NCBI GenBank assembly: GCA_015523575.1
Contig: WAJZ01000075.1
Span: 1 to 5,307, forward strand
Source: Candidatus Hestiella acidicharens
GTDB lineage: Archaea; Thermoproteota; Thermoprotei_A; Sulfolobales; Acidilobaceae
Length of the DNA: 5,307 bases
Direction of reading: 5' to 3'
Position 1 is the stretch's first letter. Each line of letters begins with the position of its first letter. Made by a program: the position numbers and the translations under genes. Below are positions 1 to 5,292 of this stretch, piece by piece. A model generated the notes under the pieces. It had not been told where the DNA came from and searched no databases. It saw nothing but the letters and a program-made list of their open reading frames with translations.

Positions 1-3
1 CCT

Positions 4-37
4 ATAATCATGATTATCTGTGGAAAGTATTTAAATA
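4..37. promoter_or_regulatory. 14-bp palindrome plus palindromic TATA-like box
   Basis: ATAATCATGATTAT at 4-17 is a perfect palindrome and TATTTAAATA at 28-37 is a self-complementary archaeal TATA-like box. Because the box is symmetric it could drive transcription either way. Rightward, transcription would start near 58. Leftward, it would start near position 6, which puts the palindrome over the start site, a classic place for a repressor operator controlling a gene outside the window. Direction and function are inference. Short A/T-rich palindromes also arise by chance. Confidence 0.3.
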
Positions 38-59
38 TTTCGTTTGTTGCTATCTATGA

Positions 60-90
60 AACCCCTCATGGGTTACCCATTCCTTAATGG
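60..90. repeat. Three overlapping, mutually exclusive small hairpins
   Basis: AACCC at 60-64 pairs with GGGTT at 70-74. ATGGGT at 68-73 pairs with ACCCAT at 75-80 across one base. CCATT at 77-81 pairs with AATGG at 86-90. The arms share bases, so forming the middle hairpin excludes the two outer ones. Such an arrangement may be part of a structured RNA or attenuator-like leader. With stems of only 5-6 bp and no identified downstream gene, chance is a real alternative. Confidence 0.3.
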
Positions 91-267
91 TCTCAGGACG
101 AGTTTGATTGCCCCTTAATATTCTTCCTAGGCTGGCTCACACCACCCTCCTCTTAAGGCATCGGGAACCACTTTCCTTTTATTCTACGAAACACCTAAAC
201 TTACCTACAATCCTTGCATATTCCAACCTTAAAGGTGAGGTTTTGCAAGCAACAAAATTATAAGCAC

Positions 268-336
268 AAATTTAACTTTATCGGCGGGAAGCCTCCATGC
301 GTGAGCGTGGGGATGAGAGCCGATAAAATTAAATTT
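268..336 (+). repeat. Nested hairpin at the left end of the IS relic
   Basis: The outer arms at 268-285 and 319-336 are inverted repeats of 18 bp with one mismatch, opposite base 276. Inside them is a second hairpin: CTCCATGC (293-300) pairs with GCGTGGGG (305-312) through 8 bp, including two G-T wobbles, around the loop GTGA. The inner hairpin and its GGAAGC prefix resemble the right-end hairpin at 1101-1120. That fits a pair of TnpA recognition hairpins, which in this family are alike at the two ends. The A/T-rich right arm (323-337) could also supply a TATA box for tnpA, whose start is 36 bp further on. Alternatively the inner part is the 3' end of an older tnpB/omega-RNA element whose body has gone. 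Confidence 0.6.
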
Positions 337-372
337 TCGGGAACATATAGTTTCGAGGGATTTATAGTAACT

Positions 373-782
373 ATGAGATACAAACTTGATAAAGGCGCCC
401 ATTCTGCCTATTCACTCCAATACCATCTTATTTTGTAAAATATCGGAGAGAAGCGTTCACAAGTAATAGAATAGTAGACTTTCTCAGGCAAAAGATTCAT
501 GAAATTTCAGAGACTTTTGATGTAGATACTTTGGCAGTAGAATGTGATAGAGGCCATGTTCACATACTTTTTAAGGCTAAGCCAACACTGAACATTCCAA
601 GATACATTAATGCCTTAAAAACAATAACATCAAGGGAAATTAGGAGGAATTTTCCTGAAGTCAAAGCCAAATTGTGGAAAAACGTGTTCTGGAGTCTGTC
701 TTATTTTTTGGCAACTTCTGGGCAAGTTACACTTGATGTTCTAAAAAGATATGTTGAATCGCAAGGTGAAGGTAATGCTTAG
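373..782 (+). pseudogene. tnpA: tnpA, IS200/IS605 Y1 HUH transposase, one frameshift
   Basis: TnpA cuts and joins single-stranded transposon ends with a tyrosine nucleophile. The ATG at 373 opens MRYKLDKGAHSAYSLQYHLI, a typical family N-terminus, and hits TAA at 436-438. The protein resumes in another frame at 438 with KYRREAF and runs to TAG at 780-782, giving about 136 residues in total, which is normal length. The HUH metal motif (GHVH, codons 552-563) and the catalytic tyrosine in RYVESQ (Tyr codon 750-752) are both present. Family alignments usually place two residues between the HLI-L and KYR segments, where only two bases remain, so a loss of 4 (or 1) bases is likely. No good slippery heptamer is visible, so I read this as decay. 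The downstream part can only be read alone from a TTG at 531, which would lack the N-terminal half of the fold. Confidence 0.88.
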
Positions 783-1123
783 TTATAAATTCCACATGTA
801 TCCTTCAAAAACCGTTCAAGCAAAGCTAATGGAACAGCTTGAGTTGTGTAGATGGTTATACAATCGTTTGTTGTTTGAGCTAAATAGTGCAAAGGAGGAA
901 GGAAAGAAACTAAGACAAAATGACACCTAAACAGAAAGGCTCAAAGAATAGGGAAAAAGCTAGGGATTGCATATCTGCTTGTAGGATAAAAAATAGGTCG
1001 GGGCTGAGATGATCCTCAGAGCCTGTGGAGAGGAAACCTCTACTCCTCATTACTGCTAAAGCGGTAATTGAAGGGCAAGTTTCCTCCATGAAGCAGGAAG
1101 CTCCCTACATTAGTGGGGAGTAG
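775..1123 (+). pseudogene. tnpB: tnpB remnant (RNA-guided nuclease family), internally deleted
   Basis: TnpB is the omega-RNA-guided nuclease of these elements, usually about 400 residues. The ATG at 775 overlaps the end of tnpA by 8 bases, as is usual in the family, and gives a 51-codon N-terminus (MLSYKFHMYPSKTVQAKL, then LELCRWLYNRLLFEL), which is the family's N-terminal helical region. It stops at TAA 928-930. In the +1 frame, from 920, the conserved mid-protein motif KQKGSKNREKAR follows at once. After a further short stretch and a TGA at 1010-1012, the C-terminal tail EPVERKPLLL...VSSMKQEAP continues in the same frame to TAG 1121-1123. The whole RuvC-like catalytic core and the zinc-finger cysteines are missing, consistent with at least two internal deletions removing roughly 0.8-0.9 kb. 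No functional protein is expected. The tail is typical because tnpB ends inside the right-end hairpin. Confidence 0.85.
1101..1120 (+). repeat. Right-end / omega-RNA terminal hairpin of the IS relic
   Basis: CTCCCTAC (1101-1108) pairs with GTGGGGAG (1113-1120) through 8 bp, including one T-G wobble, around the loop ATTA. It is followed by TAGTCCAC. In IS605-type elements this position is both the 3' scaffold end of the omega-RNA and the TnpA-binding right end, and the last tnpB codons run through it, as they do here. It shares a GGAAGC prefix, stem length and loop size with the left-end hairpin (293-312). Since it looks undamaged, the end could in principle still be recognised by a related TnpA supplied elsewhere. 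A residual omega-RNA transcript is possible but not shown. Confidence 0.65.
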
Positions 1124-1210
1124 TCCACTTAAATTTAAAAAGGCAAAGAACCTATCAAATATGCATCTGCTCCCTTAATTAATAATGCATGCAATTGATA
1201 AATCTTCCAG

Positions 1211-1267
1211 CTTAAATATCTCTACCTGCTATAAAAAAATTGGGAGAGTTTTCATAGGTGTTTGCAA
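1211..1267 (+). promoter_or_regulatory. Promoter and ribosome-binding site of the nitrilase-like gene
   Basis: Two TATA-like boxes precede the gene. TTAAATAT at 1212-1219 would start transcription near 1241 and give a leader of about 27 bases. TATAAAAAAA at 1230-1239 would give a leader of under 10 bases. AGGTG at 1256-1260 is a good archaeal ribosome-binding site 7 bases before the ATG at 1268, which favours the first box. Further upstream, TTAATTAA (1175-1182) and two ATGCAT copies (1161-1166 and 1185-1190) form an imperfect dyad that might bind a regulator. The rest of 1124-1210 shows nothing recognisable. Confidence 0.45.
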
Positions 1268-2185
1268 ATGACCCTAAAAATAGCCATACTGCACACAAGG
1301 ACAAAGCTCGGGGCCAAGAGAACTAACATGAGAAGGCTTGAAGAACTAATAAACAGAACCATGATAGAGCACGAAGTCGACATAATATACCTTCCAGCTT
1401 TTCCCTTAACGGGGCCAGTAGTGGGTTACTATCCCAGCCAAAAAATAAAGATGATGTTGAGAAACTTCTCCGAAAGGCTTAGTGAGAATGACCTTCAACA
1501 GAACCAAACATTTATGGCAGCATCAAAGTGGGCCCATGAGTTTGGCGTTTATGTTATATCGGGTCCAATAATAGAAAGGGCTGGTCCTAGGCTCTACTTG
1601 ACGATGTTTATGAGCGATCCACAAGGAGAGCTTGCAGGCAAATACAGGAAAATAGCAATTACAAAACACGAAGAAGAGAATGGCCTTACCCCTGGAAAGA
1701 GCGTGGGCATTTTCCATATAAGGAGGAAGTCGGCTTCCATAGGCGTTTTCTCTGATGAAGACCTAGGCTACCCAGAAATCTTTAGGGCATTGAGCAACAT
1801 GGGTTCCAACGTAATTATCGGATCAATGCTTCCCTACAACTCACAGTTCTTCAAGATGAAAAGTGAAGACGAGCTTGCCCTCCTCACGCTAGAAAAGGAA
1901 ACCATATACAACTTCCTTAACGTAAGGGCGAAAGAGACCGACCTTCCAATAATACTGGTAGGTGGTGCCGTAGAGGGAAGCAGCAGCAATGGCTACATAG
2001 CCTTCATGCAAACTATAATAGTGGAGCCAGACGTAGGGGTTGTAAAGGAGAAGATCATGGAATATGAGGACCTTAACCTGCCAATGGTGGTTGAGATAGA
2101 TACTTCAAATAGTAAACCAAGAAACTACGACCCTATCTTCAAGATATTGCTTAAAAACATTTGTAAAAAGAATGAAAGGCAATAA
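1268..2185 (+). CDS. Nitrilase/CN-hydrolase superfamily protein, probably catalytically inactive
   Basis: The 305-residue product has the length and layout of the carbon-nitrogen hydrolase fold, whose active members cut nitriles or amides with a Glu-Lys-Cys triad. Landmarks are LPAFPLTG near residue 42 (usually fPE..ltG), GKYRKIAIT near 125 with the triad Lys at 128, LTPG near 140, GVFSDEDLGYPE at 159-170 (usually GvxICyDxxFPE), GSNVIIG near 179 and RAKETDLP near 220. Without gaps, the triad Glu becomes Ala44 and the nucleophilic Cys becomes Asp163 (codon 1754-1756). The only cysteine, residue 299, lies in the C-terminal tail, so no substitute nucleophile exists. The fold-defining GYPE and RAKE blocks are kept, which suggests a maintained non-hydrolytic protein rather than a decaying gene. 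ATG 1268 is preferred over an in-frame TTG at 1262 because AGGTG lies 7 bases before the ATG but only one base before the TTG. No signal peptide or membrane segment is seen. Substrate and role are unknown, and the convergent POR operon gives no clue. Confidence 0.8.
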   Translation: MTLKIAILHTRTKLGAKRTNMRRLEELINRTMIEHEVDIIYLPAFPLTGPVVGYYPSQKIKMMLRNFSERLSENDLQQNQTFMAASKWAHEFGVYVISGPIIERAGPRLYLTMFMSDPQGELAGKYRKIAITKHEEENGLTPGKSVGIFHIRRKSASIGVFSDEDLGYPEIFRALSNMGSNVIIGSMLPYNSQFFKMKSEDELALLTLEKETIYNFLNVRAKETDLPIILVGGAVEGSSSNGYIAFMQTIIVEPDVGVVKEKIMEYEDLNLPMVVEIDTSNSKPRNYDPIFKILLKNICKKNERQ

Positions 2186-2199
2186 AGAAAGGAAAATGG
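2163..2199 (-). terminator. Pyrimidine/T-rich tract after porB
   Basis: Read on the - strand, the sequence after the porB stop is rich in T and C, with TTTTCC, TTTCTTT and CTTTTTAC runs, the type of signal that ends archaeal transcripts. It lies partly inside the 3' end of the convergent nitrilase-like gene. There is no hairpin. Confidence 0.35.
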
Positions 2200-3165
2200 C
2201 TACCCGAGCGGACCTATAACCGTTTTTCCAGCCCTTTTGTTTATTTTCTCCACCTGTGCATCAACCAGCTTCTGTATGTGCTCTATCTCCTCATCAGTGA
2301 GGTGAGCGAACCTACCTTGTAGCTTTAAATACTCCCTCACGTGCTTCCTTTTAGCTACAGGAAAAGTAACCCTGAACTCGCCGTGGTCTATCTCATAAAG
2401 TGGAAACACACCGGTTTCTGTAGCCAACCTTGAAATGGTTATCCCCAAAGATGGGTCGAAGCGCCAGCCAGTTGTGCAAGCCATCAACACTTGTATAAAT
2501 GAAGGGCCTTCCTCCAACGCCTCCAAACCCTTTGCAAACTTGTTGGCCATGTCAGAGGGATAGGCAGGGTTTGCAGTTGCAACGTATGGAATACCATGAG
2601 CAGCAGCTATGCTTGCTATGTCTTTCTTGGGCCTCCACTCACCCCTCCAGACCTTCCCGGCAGGGGTTGTCGTAGTCCATGCACCGTAAGGGGTAGAACC
2701 ACTCCTCTGAATGCCAGTGTTCATGTAAGCTTCGTTATCATAAAGCACATACATCACAGGGTCGCCCCTTTCTAGCATACCACTAAGGCTTTGTAAGCCT
2801 ATATCAACTGTACCACCATCGCCTCCAACTGCTATGACATTCACTTTTTTATCTTCTGGTATAATTCCCTTCTTCTTCATGGCCCTTATCGCCGCTACGA
2901 TGCCGCTAGCAGAAGCGCCTGTGTTCTCGAAAGCCGAGTGGAACCAAGGAACGAGCCAATTAGAATAAGGGTATCTGGTGGTGGCTACTTCCACGCAACC
3001 TGTAGCGTTTACTATTATCGTATCTTTTCCAGCAACCTTTGTCAGCGTCCTCATTATGGTTCCAGCAGTGCAACCGGCGCATAGTCCATGGCCGCTTATA
3101 AAAATCTCATCCCTAGGCAAGTCGAAAAGGCTTTTTATCCTCTTGACCTTCTTTTCACTACTCAT
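2200..3165 (-). CDS. porB: Pyruvate:ferredoxin oxidoreductase, beta subunit (ThDP-binding)
   Basis: The beta subunit binds thiamine diphosphate and, with PorA, decarboxylates pyruvate and transfers the acetyl group to CoA in the cytoplasm. The 321-residue product fits archaeal PorB. GHGLCAGCTAG lies near residues 25-35. Cysteines 29, 32, 57 and 230 match the four that hold the beta-subunit [4Fe-4S] cluster in this family. The ThDP/Mg2+ motif begins GDGGTVDIG at 115-123 and closes with DNEAYMNTG at 143-151, followed by the QRSGSTPYGAWT block. The ATG overlaps the porA stop as ATGA, and GGGGTG sits 5 bases before it, so translation is likely coupled. It is the last gene of the operon, 14 bp from the convergent nitrilase-like gene. 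The charged helical C-terminus (about 285-315) is usual. A related 2-oxoacid substrate cannot be excluded, but the length and motifs favour pyruvate. Confidence 0.93.
   Translation of the reverse strand: MSSEKKVKRIKSLFDLPRDEIFISGHGLCAGCTAGTIMRTLTKVAGKDTIIVNATGCVEVATTRYPYSNWLVPWFHSAFENTGASASGIVAAIRAMKKKGIIPEDKKVNVIAVGGDGGTVDIGLQSLSGMLERGDPVMYVLYDNEAYMNTGIQRSGSTPYGAWTTTTPAGKVWRGEWRPKKDIASIAAAHGIPYVATANPAYPSDMANKFAKGLEALEEGPSFIQVLMACTTGWRFDPSLGITISRLATETGVFPLYEIDHGEFRVTFPVAKRKHVREYLKLQGRFAHLTDEEIEHIQKLVDAQVEKINKRAGKTVIGPLG
2223..2248 (+). terminator. T-rich tract after the nitrilase-like gene
   Basis: TTTTT at 2223-2227 and a TTTTGTTTATTTT run ending near 2247 lie about 40-60 bases past the stop of the + strand gene. 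They sit within the last codons of porB on the other strand. Successive oligo-T runs are a common archaeal termination signal, so the two convergent transcripts probably overlap by some tens of bases. Confidence 0.3.
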
Positions 3166-4346
3166 TCTCTCACCCCATAAAACACTGTTTCCTCATGCCT
3201 TCCACCTTCGTGTGCCATCCTAGCTAAAGCATAGAAGTCCTCGCGATCCATCCTCCTCTGTCCGATGCCTGCTACAACGCTTATAATATTAAAGCCTAAG
3301 CCTTCCTTAACCTTTGCACCAGCAACCTCATTCGCCAGCGGGCCTTGATAGGGAGCTCCGTAGCTTATCGCCCTGTCTACAACCAGGAGGTTCTTTATGT
3401 CGCTTGTGTACTCGACAAATTTCTTTAAGGGGAACGGCCTGTATAATCTCAACCTTAGGAGCCCTACCTTCAATCCTTGCTCCCTGAACTCCGGCAAGAA
3501 GGCCTTCAGGGATGCAGCGTAGCTCGCGTTAGTCATTATCAAAGAATCGGCACCCTCGCACATGTAGCATTCCATGATACCATAACCCCTTCCGAACTCC
3601 TTTTCGAAGTCCTTGTCAACCTCCTCTATGATAGGCAATGAGCCATTTATTGCCTTTACTTGCTGATACTTTAACTCATAATAGTACTCGGGCGGAGCTA
3701 TTGGACCTATCGTGACTGGTTTCTGCGGGTCGAGCCTGTAGGGATAATGCCTCTTCGGTGCAAACTTGATCACCCTTTCCCTTCCTTCTGTCACAACTGG
3801 TTCTATGGTATGACTCATAAGATAACCATCATAGGCTATTATGGCTGGAAGCAAGACCCTTTCATCCTCTACAAACTTGTATGCTTGTATAACGGAATCG
3901 TAAGCTTCCTGTGCAGTATGGGCGAAAAGTATTATCCAACCTGCGTCCCTCGCATTAAACAAATCTCCCTGGTCGTTCCATATGCTTATCGGGGCGCTTA
4001 GCGATCTCATAGCAACACTCATCACCAAGGGGGTCCTAAGACCTGAAGCTATGTGAAGGATTTCGTGCATTAATGCTAAGCCTTGGCTGGCCGTTGCAGT
4101 AAAAGTCCTCGCCCCTGTGACTGAGGAAGAAATGGCAGCGCTCAACGCGCTGTGCTCACTTTCAACGTGTATAAACTCGGCTTCAAGTTCTCCTTTTGCA
4201 ACAAACTCCGATATTTTTTCCACTACGGTGGTTTGCGGGGTAATTGGGTATGCAGATACCACATCTACGTCTAGGTCTTTAACGGCATTCGCTATTGCAT
4301 GGTTTGTGTTTAAAGGTCTAGCCCTCTTGCTTTCTATAGCTTGCAT
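3162..4346 (-). CDS. porA: Pyruvate:ferredoxin oxidoreductase, alpha subunit
   Basis: The alpha subunit supplies the pyrimidine-side half of the thiamine diphosphate site and much of the substrate pocket. From the ATG at 4346 it is 394 residues, close to the usual size of about 390-400 for archaeal PorA. Visible hallmarks are AYPITPQTT near 32-40, VESEHSALSA near 61-70 with the conserved acidic residues expected to activate the cofactor, and the TFTATASQGLALMHE block that follows. The C-terminal half contains RLYRPFP and VDRAISYGAPYQGP, typical of the transketolase C-terminal-like domain. An in-frame GTG at 4352 overlaps the porD stop (GTGA). ATG 4346 is preferred because GAGGTG lies 8 bases before it but only 2 before the GTG. 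With the ATG the gap to porD is 2 bases. The end overlaps porB by 4 bases. No defects are seen. Confidence 0.93.
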   Translation of the reverse strand: MQAIESKRARPLNTNHAIANAVKDLDVDVVSAYPITPQTTVVEKISEFVAKGELEAEFIHVESEHSALSAAISSSVTGARTFTATASQGLALMHEILHIASGLRTPLVMSVAMRSLSAPISIWNDQGDLFNARDAGWIILFAHTAQEAYDSVIQAYKFVEDERVLLPAIIAYDGYLMSHTIEPVVTEGRERVIKFAPKRHYPYRLDPQKPVTIGPIAPPEYYYELKYQQVKAINGSLPIIEEVDKDFEKEFGRGYGIMECYMCEGADSLIMTNASYAASLKAFLPEFREQGLKVGLLRLRLYRPFPLKKFVEYTSDIKNLLVVDRAISYGAPYQGPLANEVAGAKVKEGLGFNIISVVAGIGQRRMDREDFYALARMAHEGGRHEETVFYGVRE

Positions 4347-4348
4347 CT

Positions 4349-4672
4349 TCACTCCACCTCAACTGGTACCATTTCAATCGCCTTTACTGGGCACTCCTGG
4401 GCACACATACCACAGCCCTTGCAAAAGTCTGCATCAACATCATAGGATATCTTGTACTTTCTTCCCTTATTTGTTATGTACTCCCTGTCAAGCTCTTTTA
4501 TTGCATTGTCTGGACAAACGTACCAACAAATCCTGCACCTTATGCATGTGTCTTGGTTTATTTTTGGTATCAAAACCTTCCAATCACCTGTCTTGTATTC
4601 CAAGCTGTTTCCGGGGTTTACAATTACCCCCCCTATGGGCATCTCCTTGTAGCTTAGTAGCCTCTCTCCCAT
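4349..4672 (-). CDS. porD: Pyruvate:ferredoxin oxidoreductase, delta subunit (2x[4Fe-4S] ferredoxin)
   Basis: The delta subunit is an 8Fe ferredoxin-like protein that carries electrons from the catalytic centre towards soluble ferredoxin. The 107-residue length is normal. Two complete CxxCxxCxxxCP motifs are present: Cys43, 46, 49, 53 and Cys84, 87, 90, 94. The roughly 40-residue N-terminal extension (PIGGVIVNPGNS, then TGDW) is characteristic of PorD rather than of free ferredoxins. The ATG follows the porG stop directly (TGA-ATG, no spacing), and a strong GGAGG lies 8 bases upstream inside porG, which fixes the start and suggests coupling. The stop lies 2 bases before the preferred porA start. 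Confidence 0.94.
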   Translation of the reverse strand: MGERLLSYKEMPIGGVIVNPGNSLEYKTGDWKVLIPKINQDTCIRCRICWYVCPDNAIKELDREYITNKGRKYKISYDVDADFCKGCGMCAQECPVKAIEMVPVEVE

Positions 4673-5242
4673 TCACACCGCCTCCTGCAACCTCATGAAG
4701 ACAGTTGAACCATATGCATCCTTAACAGCGTTTGCATTAGCCTCAGCTATCCTTCCGTGGAACCTATTCTTTATTACCTCTACAACAGTTTCCAATGACA
4801 CTATACCTGTTGCCTTAATGACTGCCCCCAGTATTGCAGTGTTTACTATATTGGCCTTAAGCCATTTATATGCGATGCTGGTCGCGTCAATTGTAGCAAC
4901 ATTATAGCTTTTGCCTAATGAAAGCTTTTTTACAAGCTCGTCTGGCTTTAAGGGAGTATTAGCAACTATATAGCCACCTTCTTTAAGCCCACTCATGTAT
5001 TCTCCTTTTATTAGACTCCTATCTAATATGACAACGACGTCAGGCTTGTCTATAGGCGTCCTCGGGATTAAGGGACTCTCGCTTATCCTTGTATACGCCC
5101 TTACAGGAGCCCCCCTCCTCTCAGCGCCGAACTCGGGAAAGGTTAACGCGAACTTCCCCTCGATTATAGCAGAAGAAGCCAGGACCTCTCCAGCGGTTAC
5201 CGCGCCCTGACCTCCCCTACCATGCCACCTTATCTCTAACAA
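4673..5242 (-). CDS. porG: Pyruvate:ferredoxin oxidoreductase, gamma subunit
   Basis: The gamma subunit is the smaller catalytic-domain partner of the complex and has no cofactor motif of its own. The 189-residue product matches the family length of about 180-190. It has the signature HGRGGQGAVTA at residues 7-17, FPEFGAERRGAPVRAY near 35-50, and NTAILGAVIKATGIVSLE near 134-151. The start is TTG at 5242, since the product begins at the family's usual MxEIRxHGRGGQG and no upstream ATG or GTG fits. The ribosome-binding site is weak (AGGCGA, spacing about 8), so this rare start may lower initiation relative to porD. It is the first gene of the operon and abuts porD with zero spacing. The order gamma-delta-alpha-beta is the common archaeal one. 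Confidence 0.93.
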   Translation of the reverse strand: MLEIRWHGRGGQGAVTAGEVLASSAIIEGKFALTFPEFGAERRGAPVRAYTRISESPLIPRTPIDKPDVVVILDRSLIKGEYMSGLKEGGYIVANTPLKPDELVKKLSLGKSYNVATIDATSIAYKWLKANIVNTAILGAVIKATGIVSLETVVEVIKNRFHGRIAEANANAVKDAYGSTVFMRLQEAV

Positions 5243-5292
5243 CTCTGTTCGCCTATTTTTATTTGTTTTCTAGGGTTAATATTTTAAATATA
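5243..5292 (-). promoter_or_regulatory. Probable promoter of the porGDAB operon
   Basis: Read on the - strand, TATATTTAAAAT at 5292-5281 is a good archaeal TATA box. Initiation about 25 bases on would fall near 5261 and give a leader of about 19 bases before the TTG of porG. A second A/T stretch (AAATAAAAATAGG, 5264-5252) is too close to the start to serve. No operator is evident, and sequence beyond 5307 is not available. Confidence 0.5.

Larger units (their letters stand above)
1..267. other. Non-coding stretch left of the IS605 relic
   Basis: I find no convincing gene here: all six frames are broken by stops or carry no recognisable motif. What can be seen is a perfect 14-bp palindrome at 4-17, a palindromic A/T box at 28-37, and a cluster of short overlapping inverted repeats at 60-90. 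Positions 91-267 show nothing I can name. On the - strand a few short open pieces resemble low-complexity translated non-coding DNA, and I could not match them to a family. The stretch could be the upstream region of a gene lying to the left of the window, a small structured RNA, or leftover DNA from an older insertion. The sequence does not decide between these. Confidence 0.5.
268..1128 (+). mobile_element. Degenerate IS200/IS605-family insertion sequence
   Basis: The stretch has the family's standard plan: left-end hairpin, tnpA, overlapping tnpB, right-end hairpin. Neither reading frame is intact. tnpA has one frameshift and tnpB has lost most of its length, including the whole RuvC-like nuclease core. 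The left boundary is set at the outer inverted-repeat arm (268). The right boundary is set just beyond the hairpin, where the family usually ends in a short TAGTCCAC-like sequence. Both ends are estimates: this family makes no target duplication and no flanking repeat marks the edges. A healthy element with both genes would be roughly 1.7-2 kb, so about half is missing. Family assignment is firm; exact ends are not. Confidence 0.85.

Noticed and set aside
286..318. 3' end of a separate, older tnpB/omega-RNA element lying upstream
   Set aside because: The hairpin does look like such an end, but 1-267 contains no recognisable tnpB remnant on the + strand. Its similarity to the right-end hairpin fits a left end of the same element. 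Kept only as an alternative.
214..372. Upstream extension of tnpA to an ATG at 214, giving 53 more residues
   Set aside because: The extension runs straight through the nested left-end hairpin and resembles no TnpA N-terminus. The family's usual start (MRYKLD) is at 373.
430..445. Programmed frameshift in tnpA
   Set aside because: No convincing slippery heptamer or downstream pseudoknot is visible, the family does not normally frameshift here, and the adjoining tnpB is clearly decayed, so ordinary mutation is simpler.
1523..1717. 64-codon open frame on the - strand
   Set aside because: It is antisense inside the nitrilase-like gene, has no motif and no ribosome-binding site, and is best explained as a shadow of the sense codons.
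4117..4698. 193-codon open frame on the + strand
   Set aside because: It lies antisense across porA, porD and porG, which carry clear family motifs, and its translation is low-complexity Ser/Pro/Leu/Cys without any recognisable domain.
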